Assembly: GCA_033002965.1 (NCBI GenBank)
Contig: JAURVB010014816.1
Span: 23,347 to 87,346 of the forward strand
Reading direction: 5' to 3'
Length of the DNA stretch: 64,000 bases
Source of the DNA: Piper betle
Taxonomy: Eukaryota; Streptophyta; Magnoliopsida; Piperales; Piperaceae
The notes beneath the pieces were generated by a model. It was not told where the DNA came from and ran no database searches. It saw only the letters and a program-made list of their open reading frames with translations. Made by a program: the position numbers and the translations under genes. Below, piece by piece: positions 46,762 through 56,995 of the stretch; within the stretch, counting starts at the first letter, position 1; the number at the start of each line of letters is the position of its first letter.

Positions 46762-49279
46762 GATCATGTTGTCATTTCCATATACCAAAGTCTTCATCAT
46801 AAGTATTTCATTTTCATAATAACATAACAAAACAATTAAAATAGCCAAAACAAACATTCAGTTGGCGAGCATGCTTGTGTGTGTGCAAGGTAGGCCACCG
46901 AGCATGCTTGTGTGTGCAAGGTAGGCCACTGCTCCTTCCAAGCTGGCGTATCTAGTATTTAATCCTCACCTACATATATATAAAGAAAAATGTTAGTAAA
47001 GCGTGTTATTGGTCCAAAAATATAAATATATAATAAACTGGAAAATGAGAGTTAGCTCTCATTTTGAATAAAAAATTTATATACTTCTCGTGAACACTCC
47101 TACGGGCATCTACTGAGGAGCCACTGGGATATAGACCCGATAGCGTCTTGAACTGACTGGTGTAATGCCTCTCCAGGCATTTTCTCGTTTTCCTGGTCCC
47201 TTGGGACTACTAGTATATCCTAAGCCCTTTTCTTTTATCCATAATTTTCTTGGCTTTGAGCATGAAGCTGAGTACTCTTAGGCAGTCTCCTTTAGTACCT
47301 TTTGAACCACAAGTCCGGACACGAGCTATACTAAATAGTACCCATAAACCTCCGGGTATGAGGAGCTCAAAACGAGAGTTGTTAGGATCTGTCAGGATTG
47401 GAACAACCCTCTTACTAATCCATAGCTCATTTTGACTGGCATGTACACCCGCTCATTGTACGTGAGAGTCGGTTTTCCCCCATCCCTTGTCTCACTGAAA
47501 TACAATAAAACTATATATAGTTATGGGAAGAATTTATATAATATCCCCGAAGGCAAATTGCTATGGATCTTATTTTTGAAATCAAACTCAAGGGATATCA
47601 TCTTTGAGGGTTATTAATCCAAAAAATAGCTGATTAAATAGCCTAGGTTAAGTGGGATCCAATAAAACGCTATTTAACATGTTCTGCAAGTAATAAAACA
47701 AACATACAATAGAATAGAACGTAAAACAGGGAACGAGTCATAAAGGGACTTGGTAGAAGCTCTGAGCATGTTCTCGCACTTAGGCTGGCGAGCTCCTACT
47801 TCGTACCTACACATAAAATCTATAAGCTAAGGCTCGCTAACTACATGATGCATCAAACTCATTATGAACATCACGCTCACAATAAAATCATCATGCATTA
47901 AACAATCAACAATCCTCATTACAGTAAAAATATCCCTAGCTCATCCTATTTACACCTGTTTTATTATGTTTTTCTAAATTGCGTTGCAGACAATTAGCAT
48001 GCTCAGATCAGATTTACCTAATTAGATCATTAGCATTCATTCAATATCAATCAAATCATGCAAATTATCACTTCATTCACAATCAGACATTCATCATGGC
48101 AAATAGTTAATCCTAATATGCCAAGCTAAAAATCATCAATTTTAAATAATTAAATTAGAGGTAATTACATCTCGCATCGTCGGTGATGATGATCGATGAC
48201 AATCGACAACTGGTTAGGGTTTGGTTGCATGTCTCAGAGCTCAAATTCTATGCTCGGCGGCATTCAAAGTTCAATCAACTTTGACTAGATGAGTTTAGTG
48301 GAAGACCTGGCAAATTCCAATGAATCCGGTTTTTGACAACTATTGCCTGCTGCGGCTAACCGATGAGATGATGGTAGTATGAGGTATTGTTGGCACCGGC
48401 TCGACGAGGTTAAGGTGTCTATGACATTGACGAGTTCAGCAGAGGCAGTAACGATGGGCGGTCGGTGATTGGGTGAAGAGATCCACTTGGGATGGGTGGC
48501 GTTGGGCTCTACTCTGGTTGGGGAAGGTCATGGGAGGTCAGCAACGTTGAGGCTGCAACTGGACGACGGCGTTGACAACCACTGTTGGCAGAATTGGCGA
48601 TGGGAGCGCAGCATGAAGGCTTGGCTCCCTCATGTCGTGGAGGCCGAGTGATGGCTAGAGGTGCTCGGTGTGGCACGGTGACGTCATGGCTGGGCTTAGC
48701 GGTGTTGATAGGCAGCGGGGCACTGGCCAAAAGCGGCGTCGACAGCATATAAAGGGGCAGTGTCGAGGGTTTGGGGGAGAAGGTGTCGGGAGGAAAGAAA
48801 ACAGGTCGGTGGTAATATCCTAAATAAAAGTTGACTCGACTCTGACTTGAATAAAAAATAATAACTAACTGGTAATAAATCTTAAAAAATTAGATAAAAA
48901 ATCCCATAAAATATAATACACACCATAACATCACAATGACATGTTCTATAACTAATAACCCATCCAAACTATTCTGTAACGTGCCCTAATGCATTATTCG
49001 GCATAAAAATAATTCTACGGTCTAATACTAAAATAAATAATGAATACGGTCTAATACTAAAATAAATAATGGGCTTGCTCTCATATATTCTGATAAGTCA
49101 TTCTGTTGCTGTCTTACTAACGATATCGTCATATATTTATGTACACATGACCCTCATAGTACATAACACATAATTGGCCTCGGCTTAGTACGCATGTTCT
49201 GAAATTAACTTGATTAAAAATAACGGTCAAATTGATCGGTTCATACTATAAATCCCTAACTTGGGTCACAAGTTTTACA
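46371..49279 (-). mobile_element. Solo LTR, Tekay-like, 2.9 kb, minus orientation
   Basis: The plus strand starts TGTTACACCCC and ends AAGTTTTACA, with a perfect 5-bp duplication GCAAC (46366-46370 and 49280-49284). Landmarks in minus orientation include a long TA microsatellite at 46698-46757, the CCTACATATATA block at 46969, R-U5 at 47040-47480, and TATA-like ACTATATATAG at 47508. The GGACTTGGTAGAAGC block is at 47747, a GC-poor version of the U3 GC block at 48380-48800, and the AACCCATCC block at 48956. Small tandem duplications occur at 46865-46925 and 49017-49075. Confidence 0.9.
46698..46757. repeat. (TA)n microsatellite, about 30 units
   Basis: An uninterrupted alternating TA tract within the solo LTR. 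Length polymorphism is likely. Confidence 0.95.
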
Positions 49280-49860
49280 GCAACAGTAGCGTTCGGCCAT
49301 CTTCTTGACCTCCGTCCAATCAACTGGAGCTATCGCAGGACAAGCTGGTGTCTCCAATCAATTGCCCTTGTCTCCAGGTACAAACTTAAATCGAGTACCA
49401 CTATAGAAGATTGCTATTGTTGCCGGAAATGACGACAAAGTCATTGTCAAGATCAATTCCGCTAGAACTTTCCGACCTTACCGCTGCTGTCCACAGCCAC
49501 ATCAGAGCCAAGGGCTCATCACCGAAAGCTCCATCAATCCTAGAACCACCAATCTAGGTGATCGCCACCAGCCATTACCGCCCGAAATGCCATCGCTAGA
49601 GCCACCGAATTGGCCTTTGCACCACCTACCTAAGCGGCTCTGTTGTGCCATTTAAGCATGTTCGTGTCCTTGATCACATCCCACTGCCCTACAATCGGAT
49701 CGCATTCGAACTGACCCGAACCGCAACTGCAAAGCTGACCGCATCGGTAACCCCCTTGCGACCCGAATAGGAACTGGCATACCATGCACCACCTACAGCA
49801 GCCTAGCGCACCCAACATTGACCTAGCGGTCCAGCATTTATTTGTTCTAAACTAACTTGA

Positions 49861-51984
49861 AATGGTCTGGTTCAATCCATTACACCCTATAAAATAATTT
49901 AAAGGCCTTCTAGAACTCGGATCAAGGCAAAACTTACTACCCCACCACTTTTAGACATATAGTGGTGAAGTTATTTTGAAAATTTAAAGACAAGAAAGGG
50001 ACGAATTAGGGTATTGGAGTCAAATATTTCAGAAACGAGTCAACTAAAAGTTGGTAAAATTTACTATTTTGTGTAAAATATAAAATTAAAAAAGAAATAG
50101 TAGATTATGAATATCTATCTCACCATTGACTGACTTAAGGATTCGCGTTAGACCTTAAGGATCTACATAAAAATCTTAAATTTTTATTCTTTGTTTATGA
50201 CATTTTATTTTATTTTTTACTCAGCACGATTTTTTTGTAACGGTACCTTTGGTCCCACTGTTCACATGAAGCAAAAACAGAAGATGGCAATCCAGGTGGT
50301 GTGCGTAACTACTTAACCGGATCTGGGCACGCCAGGTGAAGAAGTGCGTGCGATGCGTCAATGCTTGGACGGGTCGTGAACCAGGCCTTGGGCTAGAAAC
50401 GGAGATAGACGAGGGCAGGCGGACTCTAGCGGCGAGACGGACGCTGTCGAGAACGCAGATAGCCGGATTCGATCGCGGGCTGGCAGCGGCTTCAGAGCGG
50501 CGGACGCGCGGCTCGCGAAAGATCCGTATGCACGGGCGGTGCAATTAGCAGCATTGCGGGCGACGGCGACGGCGAAGATGGAGGCGGCTGGCTTAGGAGA
50601 CCACCTAGATGGACGGAACACGGTTAGATATGGCGATTAGTGGTGCTCCGGTGTTAGTAAAGGTCACAGGACGGCCGAGAAATGGCGATAATGGCGGCGG
50701 CGATAGAAGGTATCGTCGAAACTTTGCAGGCTTTATCCGGCGACGGAACGTGTAGGCGGCGGAAGAAGTCGGTTGGGACTTGTTACCATCGGTAATATAT
50801 TCCGTATGAACATCGAATTATGCCTGAGATTTGGGCTGTCTGCTGGAAAATGACTGGAAAGATGGCGGCCGGGAAAGGATCTTGCTCCAACTGTGATCTT
50901 CGCAGCTAGATCCCAGTGACGACGGGCTTTAAAGGTGGTGAGGAAGCGCCTGGGAATGGAGATGATGATACAGGCTTCACGTCGGTGTTCTTGGTCTGGT
51001 CTGGAACAACCGGAGTTCACTGGAAAAGTCATCGGGAGACGGCTCCAAAACCTGCAAAAACAAAAGATAAGTGGTTCTCTTCGTCGTCGGCAGACTTGGG
51101 CGGCGCTGTGGCCGACGGCTAGGGTCTGGCGGAGGCGAGCGACCATCGGGAACGGAGAGGAGTCTTCAGTCTTCACACTTGGGGTCTTGGACGGGCTTCT
51201 GCATGTCTTCCTCCTCCCGGTGGAGACTTTGCTCCACTGGTTGTCTTCCGCTCCTCGCTGCTCCGGAGACTTCTTTTCGTCCATGCCTGGCCCTTCTCCC
51301 TCTCTCACGTTCAGATACTTTTTGAGGGGATTGGGGGTATATAGAGCATGGGAGGCTTGCTAGACAAATCTAGAATCACTTCTTGATGAATATGGAGATT
51401 AGATGTTGTGGAAGAGGAGATCGCCTCTCTAACTTCTTCCATACGTGACCCAACTCTCCTCTTTCTCCTTTTTCTCTTTTATTTATTTTAATTTTTATAT
51501 GTTGATGTGGCTTCATTGTCTTGTGTTATATTACATCAGAAAAAATCATTTATGAAGAACTTAATCTTCTTAGATGCGTTATGATTATGAAATAAGTTGC
51601 AGTCAATATCGATCAAAGTCTTAATCCGTATGTAAATTTTAGATAGTTTATCAGTTTTCCTAAAATCTAGAACTCTTATGAAAGATAAACATCTAATATT
51701 TATTTACACTTACTCTTATTCGAAAGCAGATTTTTAGGGTTTAACACATGAACAAGCCTAGGACAAGTATCTATTAGGCATAACATAAGGCTAATTAATA
51801 TTACTCTAGCATATACTTCTTCCAACATTCACACCCCACCAATTTCATATAATTGACCATTTGCCACAAAAGTTCAAGCTCTTAAAAAATAAATTATTTA
51901 ATATTTAATTTATAATATTCAAGCAATTAACCATAAATAAAGTGAACTATTTAATACAACCAAGGTCTTTGACCTTTGCTTATA
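49861..51984. other. Intergenic, with an unexplained GC-rich island
   Basis: 49861-50220 is AT-rich. 50280-51380 is a sharp GC-rich island with long open frames on both strands (minus 51308-50733 is the longest at 191 codons). None resembles a known protein, and composition alone explains the openness. A TATA-like GGTATATAGAG at 51337 and the CT-rich stretch before it recall LTR promoters. 51380-51984 is AT-rich. It may be an LTR of another family, but no ends or target duplication were found. Confidence 0.35.
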
Positions 51985-53798
51985 TGTAATACCCCAAATT
52001 CGGTTCACTCGCAAACCAAACTAAAATATTATGGGTCACTCGATTAAGTCGACTAACCCGAACCTAACCTTAATGTATCTACTCTTGACGTCTTAAAATA
52101 GAAGATAAATTTTGTCATGCATGTATAAGATGCAAGAAACCCTAATAAGATACTACGTAAATGACATGATAAATAATTCACACTCAAAGACGATCATGAG
52201 AAAAATCGATAAAATTTCTAAAACAAAACAGACAGAGTGTCCTCTAAAAGTGTAATAAGGGGCCAACCTATCAAATAACAATATATTTATGTATCATTAT
52301 ATAAGACAAAATCTTCATTTCCAGCACACTATAGTTTTCATAATAACAAAATCACAAAACATGAATTAGGCCTTGACCCATCTGTTCATTTCATCTATCA
52401 TTTCTATTATATCTGTCATATCTATCATATCATGTTTAATTGCTATATCAATTTCAAAACATTATAATTATCATTTCATCATGAAACATCATATTATAAA
52501 CTGAAACATCATAATCAAAATATAACAATCCAACATAACGCATTAGGTTTTTGTGTGCACAAGATATCACTGCTGGGCTGTCCAGGTTGGCATATCAGAT
52601 TTTTATTTCTTACCTACATATATAATACAAAATTGTCAATAACGAATGTTATTCGTCAAAAAATAGATATAATAAATTGACAAATGAGAGCCAACTCTCA
52701 TTTTAAAGGAAACCATATATAACTTCTGTTGAACTATCTGAAAGGCATCTACTGGGGAACCATCAAGCCACGAACCCAACAACATCCTGAAATGTGTGGC
52801 TTGTTGATATCTCTCTTTGCATTTTTTCATTTTCTTTTTTGTCCCTTAGGACTACCGGTATATCTTTAGCCCTCTCCTTTCCTCTATATTTTTCCTTGTC
52901 TTGAGCATGAAGGGTGAGTATTCTTAGGTAGTCACCTTCATTATCCTTTTAACCACATGTCTAGACATATGCTGTACTAAATAGGACATGTAAACCTTCA
53001 CGTTTCTCTGGGTGTGAGGAACTCAAAGCATGAAGTTGTTAGGATCCCTCAGGAATGAAACCACATTTTCACTAATCTAGAGTCTGCAGTAACTAGCACG
53101 TGCTCCCGCTCATGGTACGTGTGAGTCAATTTTCTCATCTCTCGTCTCATTGAAAACTTGATAATTATATATAGACTTGGGAAGGGATTTATATAATAGG
53201 CCCAAAGGCAACTTGAGGTGGATTTTATTTTTGAAATCAGACTCAAAAGATATCATCCTCGAGGGTTATTAATCCAAAAAATAATTCAATTAAATGGCCT
53301 GAGTTAAGTGGGATCTAATAAAACACCACTTAACCCATCCTGCAATCAGTAAAAGAAATCAAAATATAATAGAGTGATGAATCAAGGGCGAGTCCTAAAT
53401 GTAAAACCCGCAACTCAAGTTAGGGTTTTATAGTCGTTAGCTGGTCGGTTTGACCGTGGTTCGAGTCGGTTCAGCTTTCAGAACACGTGTGCGGGGCCGA
53501 GGCCGACCATGTACACATGCTATGATGGTTCATGTATACCCAAGTATCGATGATAGCGTCAGATACGCATCAGCAGACTGAGTTATCAGTAGATATGAGA
53601 GTATGCAGTTGATGATTTTTTTTTTCATGTTGTGACCGTAGAATTAGTTTAGGCCGAATAACGCATTAGGATGCGTTAGATGGTATTCGGGTGGGTTATT
53701 AGTTATACGGCATGTCATTTGGATGTTGTGTTGTTTTGTTGGATTTTATGGGATTTTTCCCAATTTTTCTGGGATTTATTTCGAGTTAGTTATTATTC

Positions 53799-53823
53799 TT
53801 GACTCAAGCCGGTGTCGAGTCAA
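53799..53823. promoter_or_regulatory. 25-bp paired TTGACTC / GAGTCAA box in LTR-A
   Basis: Arms as in the other LTRs, with centre AAGCCGGTGTC. It lies about 400 nt into U3 and about 870 nt before the TATA box. Confidence 0.45.
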
Positions 53824-54689
53824 GTTTTATTTACAAGTTTGCCACTCCTATATTTCTCATCTCCCTCCCCACAACACCCCGACGTTTTCACCACCCCAAA
53901 CCCTAGCCGCCGCCCTTGAGATTTTTGCCACCGCCGTCGACGCCACCTCGCCGCCGATCGATGCCGCCCAGCCCGGCCGTGCCGTCGCCTTGTCGCCTCG
54001 ACCACGCCCGGCCACCGTCCAGCCGTCGCGACACCGAAAATCGCCCTCGATTTCACGGCCGTTCCCGACATGATTCCGCCGCCGTCTGCGTCGGACCGCC
54101 GCCGCCGTGACGTCGAAGCTCTCCCCTCGACTTCCCCTACCTTTCCCCTTACCTAGCGCCGTCGTCGAGGCCGGCTGTGGGTCTGATCGGAGCGACCGAC
54201 CGCCCCGACCGAACTCGATGCCGCCGTCGGTGGTCATCGCCGGCGCGGCTGCACTTGTCGTCACCACCATTGGGTCAAGCTCGCCAAGACGGTGCTAACC
54301 CGTTACCTCCGATTGCCCCGCTGGCGCAGTTGCCAGAAACCTGCCGGCTCGACTTCACCGCCTTCGTCTATCGGCACCGATTTCAGCGCCGATCGCGAGG
54401 TTCGTTGCAGGAGCTTGCCGTCTAGGCACGAGACTGTGCTTGGAGCTTCTGACAGGTCCGTTAGGACACGCTTCTCAGGTTTTATCGCTCTACTCTATCG
54501 GTGATTTGATTTATTGATCGTAGGACGTGTCAGGTGGATGATTTATCGGACCCCACCTAACACGGGTCATCTGGTCGATTATTTTTGGAATTAATAACCC
54601 TCGAGGATGAGATCCCTCGAGCTTGTTTTCGAAAATAAGATCCACCTCAAGTTGCCTTCGGGCCTATTATAATAAATCCTGACCCAGCC

Positions 54690-54699
54690 CTATAAATAG
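54690..54699 (+). promoter_or_regulatory. TATA box of LTR-A
   Basis: CTATAAATAG, followed 20-30 nt later by the family string TTTTCAGTGAGAC, the likely start of R. Confidence 0.65.
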
Positions 54700-55919
54700 T
54701 TTTATCGAGTTTTCAGTGAGACAAGAGAAGATGAATCGACTTGCACGTACCATGAGCGGATGTCGTGCCAGTCAAAGCGGGCTCTGGATTAGTGAGCGGC
54801 CTGTTCCATTCCCGAGGGATCCTGACAACTCTGCGTTTGAGCTCCTCACACCCGGAGAACGTAGAGGTTTACGGGTACTGTTAAGTACAGCGCATGTCCG
54901 GACTTGTGGTTCAAAGGGTACTAAAGGCGCATGCCTGAGAGTACTCGGCCTACGTGCTCAAGGCCAGGAGTAATATGGAGGTTCGGAGAGGGCTTAGGAT
55001 AAAAGTTTTACGTGAAGTACTGAAAAAGAAGTGCCGAGAGCGGCACAGTACCAGATAGATCAGGATGCTGTTGAGTCAGCTGCTCAACGGCTCCTCTGTA
55101 GTTGCCCTTATGAGAGTTCTTGAGGAAGATATATGATTGTTTGCTTTCCATGAGAGTTTGCTCTCATGTTCCAGTTTGATATTAGTTATTTCCGGACCAG
55201 TGACACCCGTTGCTGACGTTTTCTTACTATATATGTAGGTGAGGAAGATGAATGGAGTATGCCGGCTTTGACGAAGGACTAGCGTTTGCATTGCACACAC
55301 ATACCTGGCGCCGCGTCGACTTTTGCGTAAGATGTGATGTGATTGGCTGTTGTTGTGGATTTACATATTGGTGTATATATGCATGTGTTTGTGAGGCTTG
55401 TATGCCTTGTTTTAGAAATGCTTGGAAATGTTTTGAGAAAAGCTCTAATGATGTGCTATGCTGAAATGAAAAGGAACCAAATGAGCTGAGTATGAAATTG
55501 TAGGTGGGCGAGACGCCGATTACAAAATGTGTGGAGGTTTTGGAACCCTATTGTAATGTAAATTATTGTTTTCATATATATTATATTGTGCCGTGTTTTA
55601 ACAGGTCGTCCCCTTATTGCACTTTTAGGGGAGGCTCTGTCCGTTTTATTCCAGGATTTTTATGAATTTCGTTGCTATTTTAATTATTTTGGTGTGTGGC
55701 TATTATCATGACATTCACGTAGTATCCTGCTAGGGTTTTGCATCTTATTCATACATTGTTTGCGCATTAGCGGCGTGCTCCATCTTGAGACGTCGAGAGG
55801 GTTATGTCGTAGCCGTTTAGGTTTTGGGTCAGCCAAATTAATCGGTTTACGAGTAGTTCGATCCTTTGTAACAGTTCTGGTCCGGGTTGAGAGTAAACTG
55901 GATTGGGGTGTTACAAGAT

Positions 55920-55931
55920 TGGTATCAGAGC
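55920..55931 (+). promoter_or_regulatory. Primer binding site, initiator-Met type
   Basis: TGGTATCAGAGC, 4 nt after the LTR end, as in the element at 4.2 kb. Confidence 0.9.
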
Positions 55932-56104
55932 TAACTCTTGATCGATTAAGATGGAAGATGCCATTACAGGTCATGTGTGTGCAAAGCTACTCCGAGTCAA
56001 GCCAGCAGGTATGTTTTCCTGATTTACTCGTTTCAGTTTACAGATTTCTCACCACGTAGTTGAATGATAGTGTGCACAGGTTTGACTAGTGAGTGTCAGT
56101 CACC

Positions 56105-56512
56105 ATGGTTAGAGCAACTTGCAGGACTCAGACCAGGGATCCATCTCCTTCTCCTCCCAGGCATACTAGTCCTAGTCATGCGCCCAGCGAGACAACATCT
56201 AGTAGGCCAAGAGCTCAACCACCGTCGGGAGAAGCCAACGTTCGTGCCTCGACTAGCCACCGTAGTTCTCGTAGTCGCCAGACTGAGAGAGATGCAATCA
56301 TTACCCAATTGGTAGAGACACAGAGGCAGATACAAGAGAGCCAGGAAGAGTTCAGGAGAGAGCTCCATCAGATAGCCCTCTCCATAGCCCGAGTTGAGAA
56401 GAGGCCGTTACGAGATGACGGAGTACGGGGAGAGGCCGCTTCTCCCATGGGCTACTCTACCACCGCCTCCTCCTTCATCAGCGCAGCAGGGGACCATCCT
56501 TACAGCTCCTGA
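56105..56512 (+). pseudogene. Gypsy gag, N-terminal part only
   Basis: ATG at 56105 opens MVRATCRTQTRDPSPSPP, a Ser/Pro/Arg-rich head. A helical region with TQRQIQESQEEFRREL follows at about residues 75-95. It matches the gag at 3951-3664. The capsid core and zinc knuckle are removed by the deletion that joins it to RNase H. It is open to 56512 but truncated. Confidence 0.8.
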
Positions 56513-56526
56513 CTGCTCCTCTACAG

Positions 56527-56995
56527 ATGATGGATTTCCTTGGTCTAGCAGGGTATTACTATCGTTCCATACAAAGTTTTTCCTCCATAGCAGCTCCTCT
56601 CACATAGCTAACTAGGAAGGATAAACACTTTGTATGGACTAACGAGTGTGAGCAGAGTTTTAGGATGCTAAAGGAGAGATTGACTTCAACACCACTTCTC
56701 ACATTACTAGAGGAGCATGATGAATTTGTAGTCTACGCAGATGCCTCTGGAATTGGCCTTGGTTGTGTTTTGATGAAGAGAGATAAGGTTATTGCATATG
56801 CATCTTGTCAGCTAAAAGTGCATGAGCGTAACTACCCTACTCACGATTTGGAACTTGTAGTAGTGGTTTTTGCCCTCAAAATATGGAGACATTACCTCTA
56901 TGGGACTCTCCTTTGACTTTTGACTGATCACAAAAGTCTAAAGTATATCTTCACACATAAGGATTTGAATAGCCGACAGAGGAGATGGTTGGAGT
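56527..56995 (+). pseudogene. Gypsy reverse transcriptase end and RNase H, broken
   Basis: The reading starts DFLGLAGYYYRSIQSFSS, the thumb/connection segment of gypsy RT. It has a stop near 56604, then continues through [13 protein letters not shown]. RNase H follows, with [16 protein letters not shown] (catalytic Asp), [29 protein letters not shown] and, after a stop, LLTDHKSLKYIF (second Asp). It ends at RQRRWLEL, where LTR-B begins. Confidence 0.88.

Larger units (their letters stand above)
45680..49860 (-). repeat. Unrecognised repeat family, copy B, split by a solo LTR
   Basis: Two parts, 49860-49285 and 46365-45680, read on the minus strand and match copy A (37139-39480) in order. The solo LTR at 46371-49279 sits between them. 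It has no hAT insertion and no 51/60 minisatellite. Short open frames (for example 46028-45759) do not match known proteins. Together, copies A and B form a long inverted pair flanking the RCC1 gene. Confidence 0.6.
53400..55915 (+). repeat. LTR-A, 5' LTR of the composite element
   Basis: Starts TGTAAAACCCGC and ends GGATTGGGGTGTTACA. U3 carries the paired TTGACTC box (53799-53823) and a GC-rich block (53880-54410). Next come the CCTCGAGGATGAGATCCCTCG inverted repeat near 54599 and a TATA box at 54690. R-U5 then runs to the end. Confidence 0.9.

Noticed and set aside
50733..51308. A 191-codon minus-strand frame
   Set aside because: It sits in a GC-rich island with several overlapping frames on both strands, and no recognisable domain or gene structure. 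Kept only as an unexplained island.
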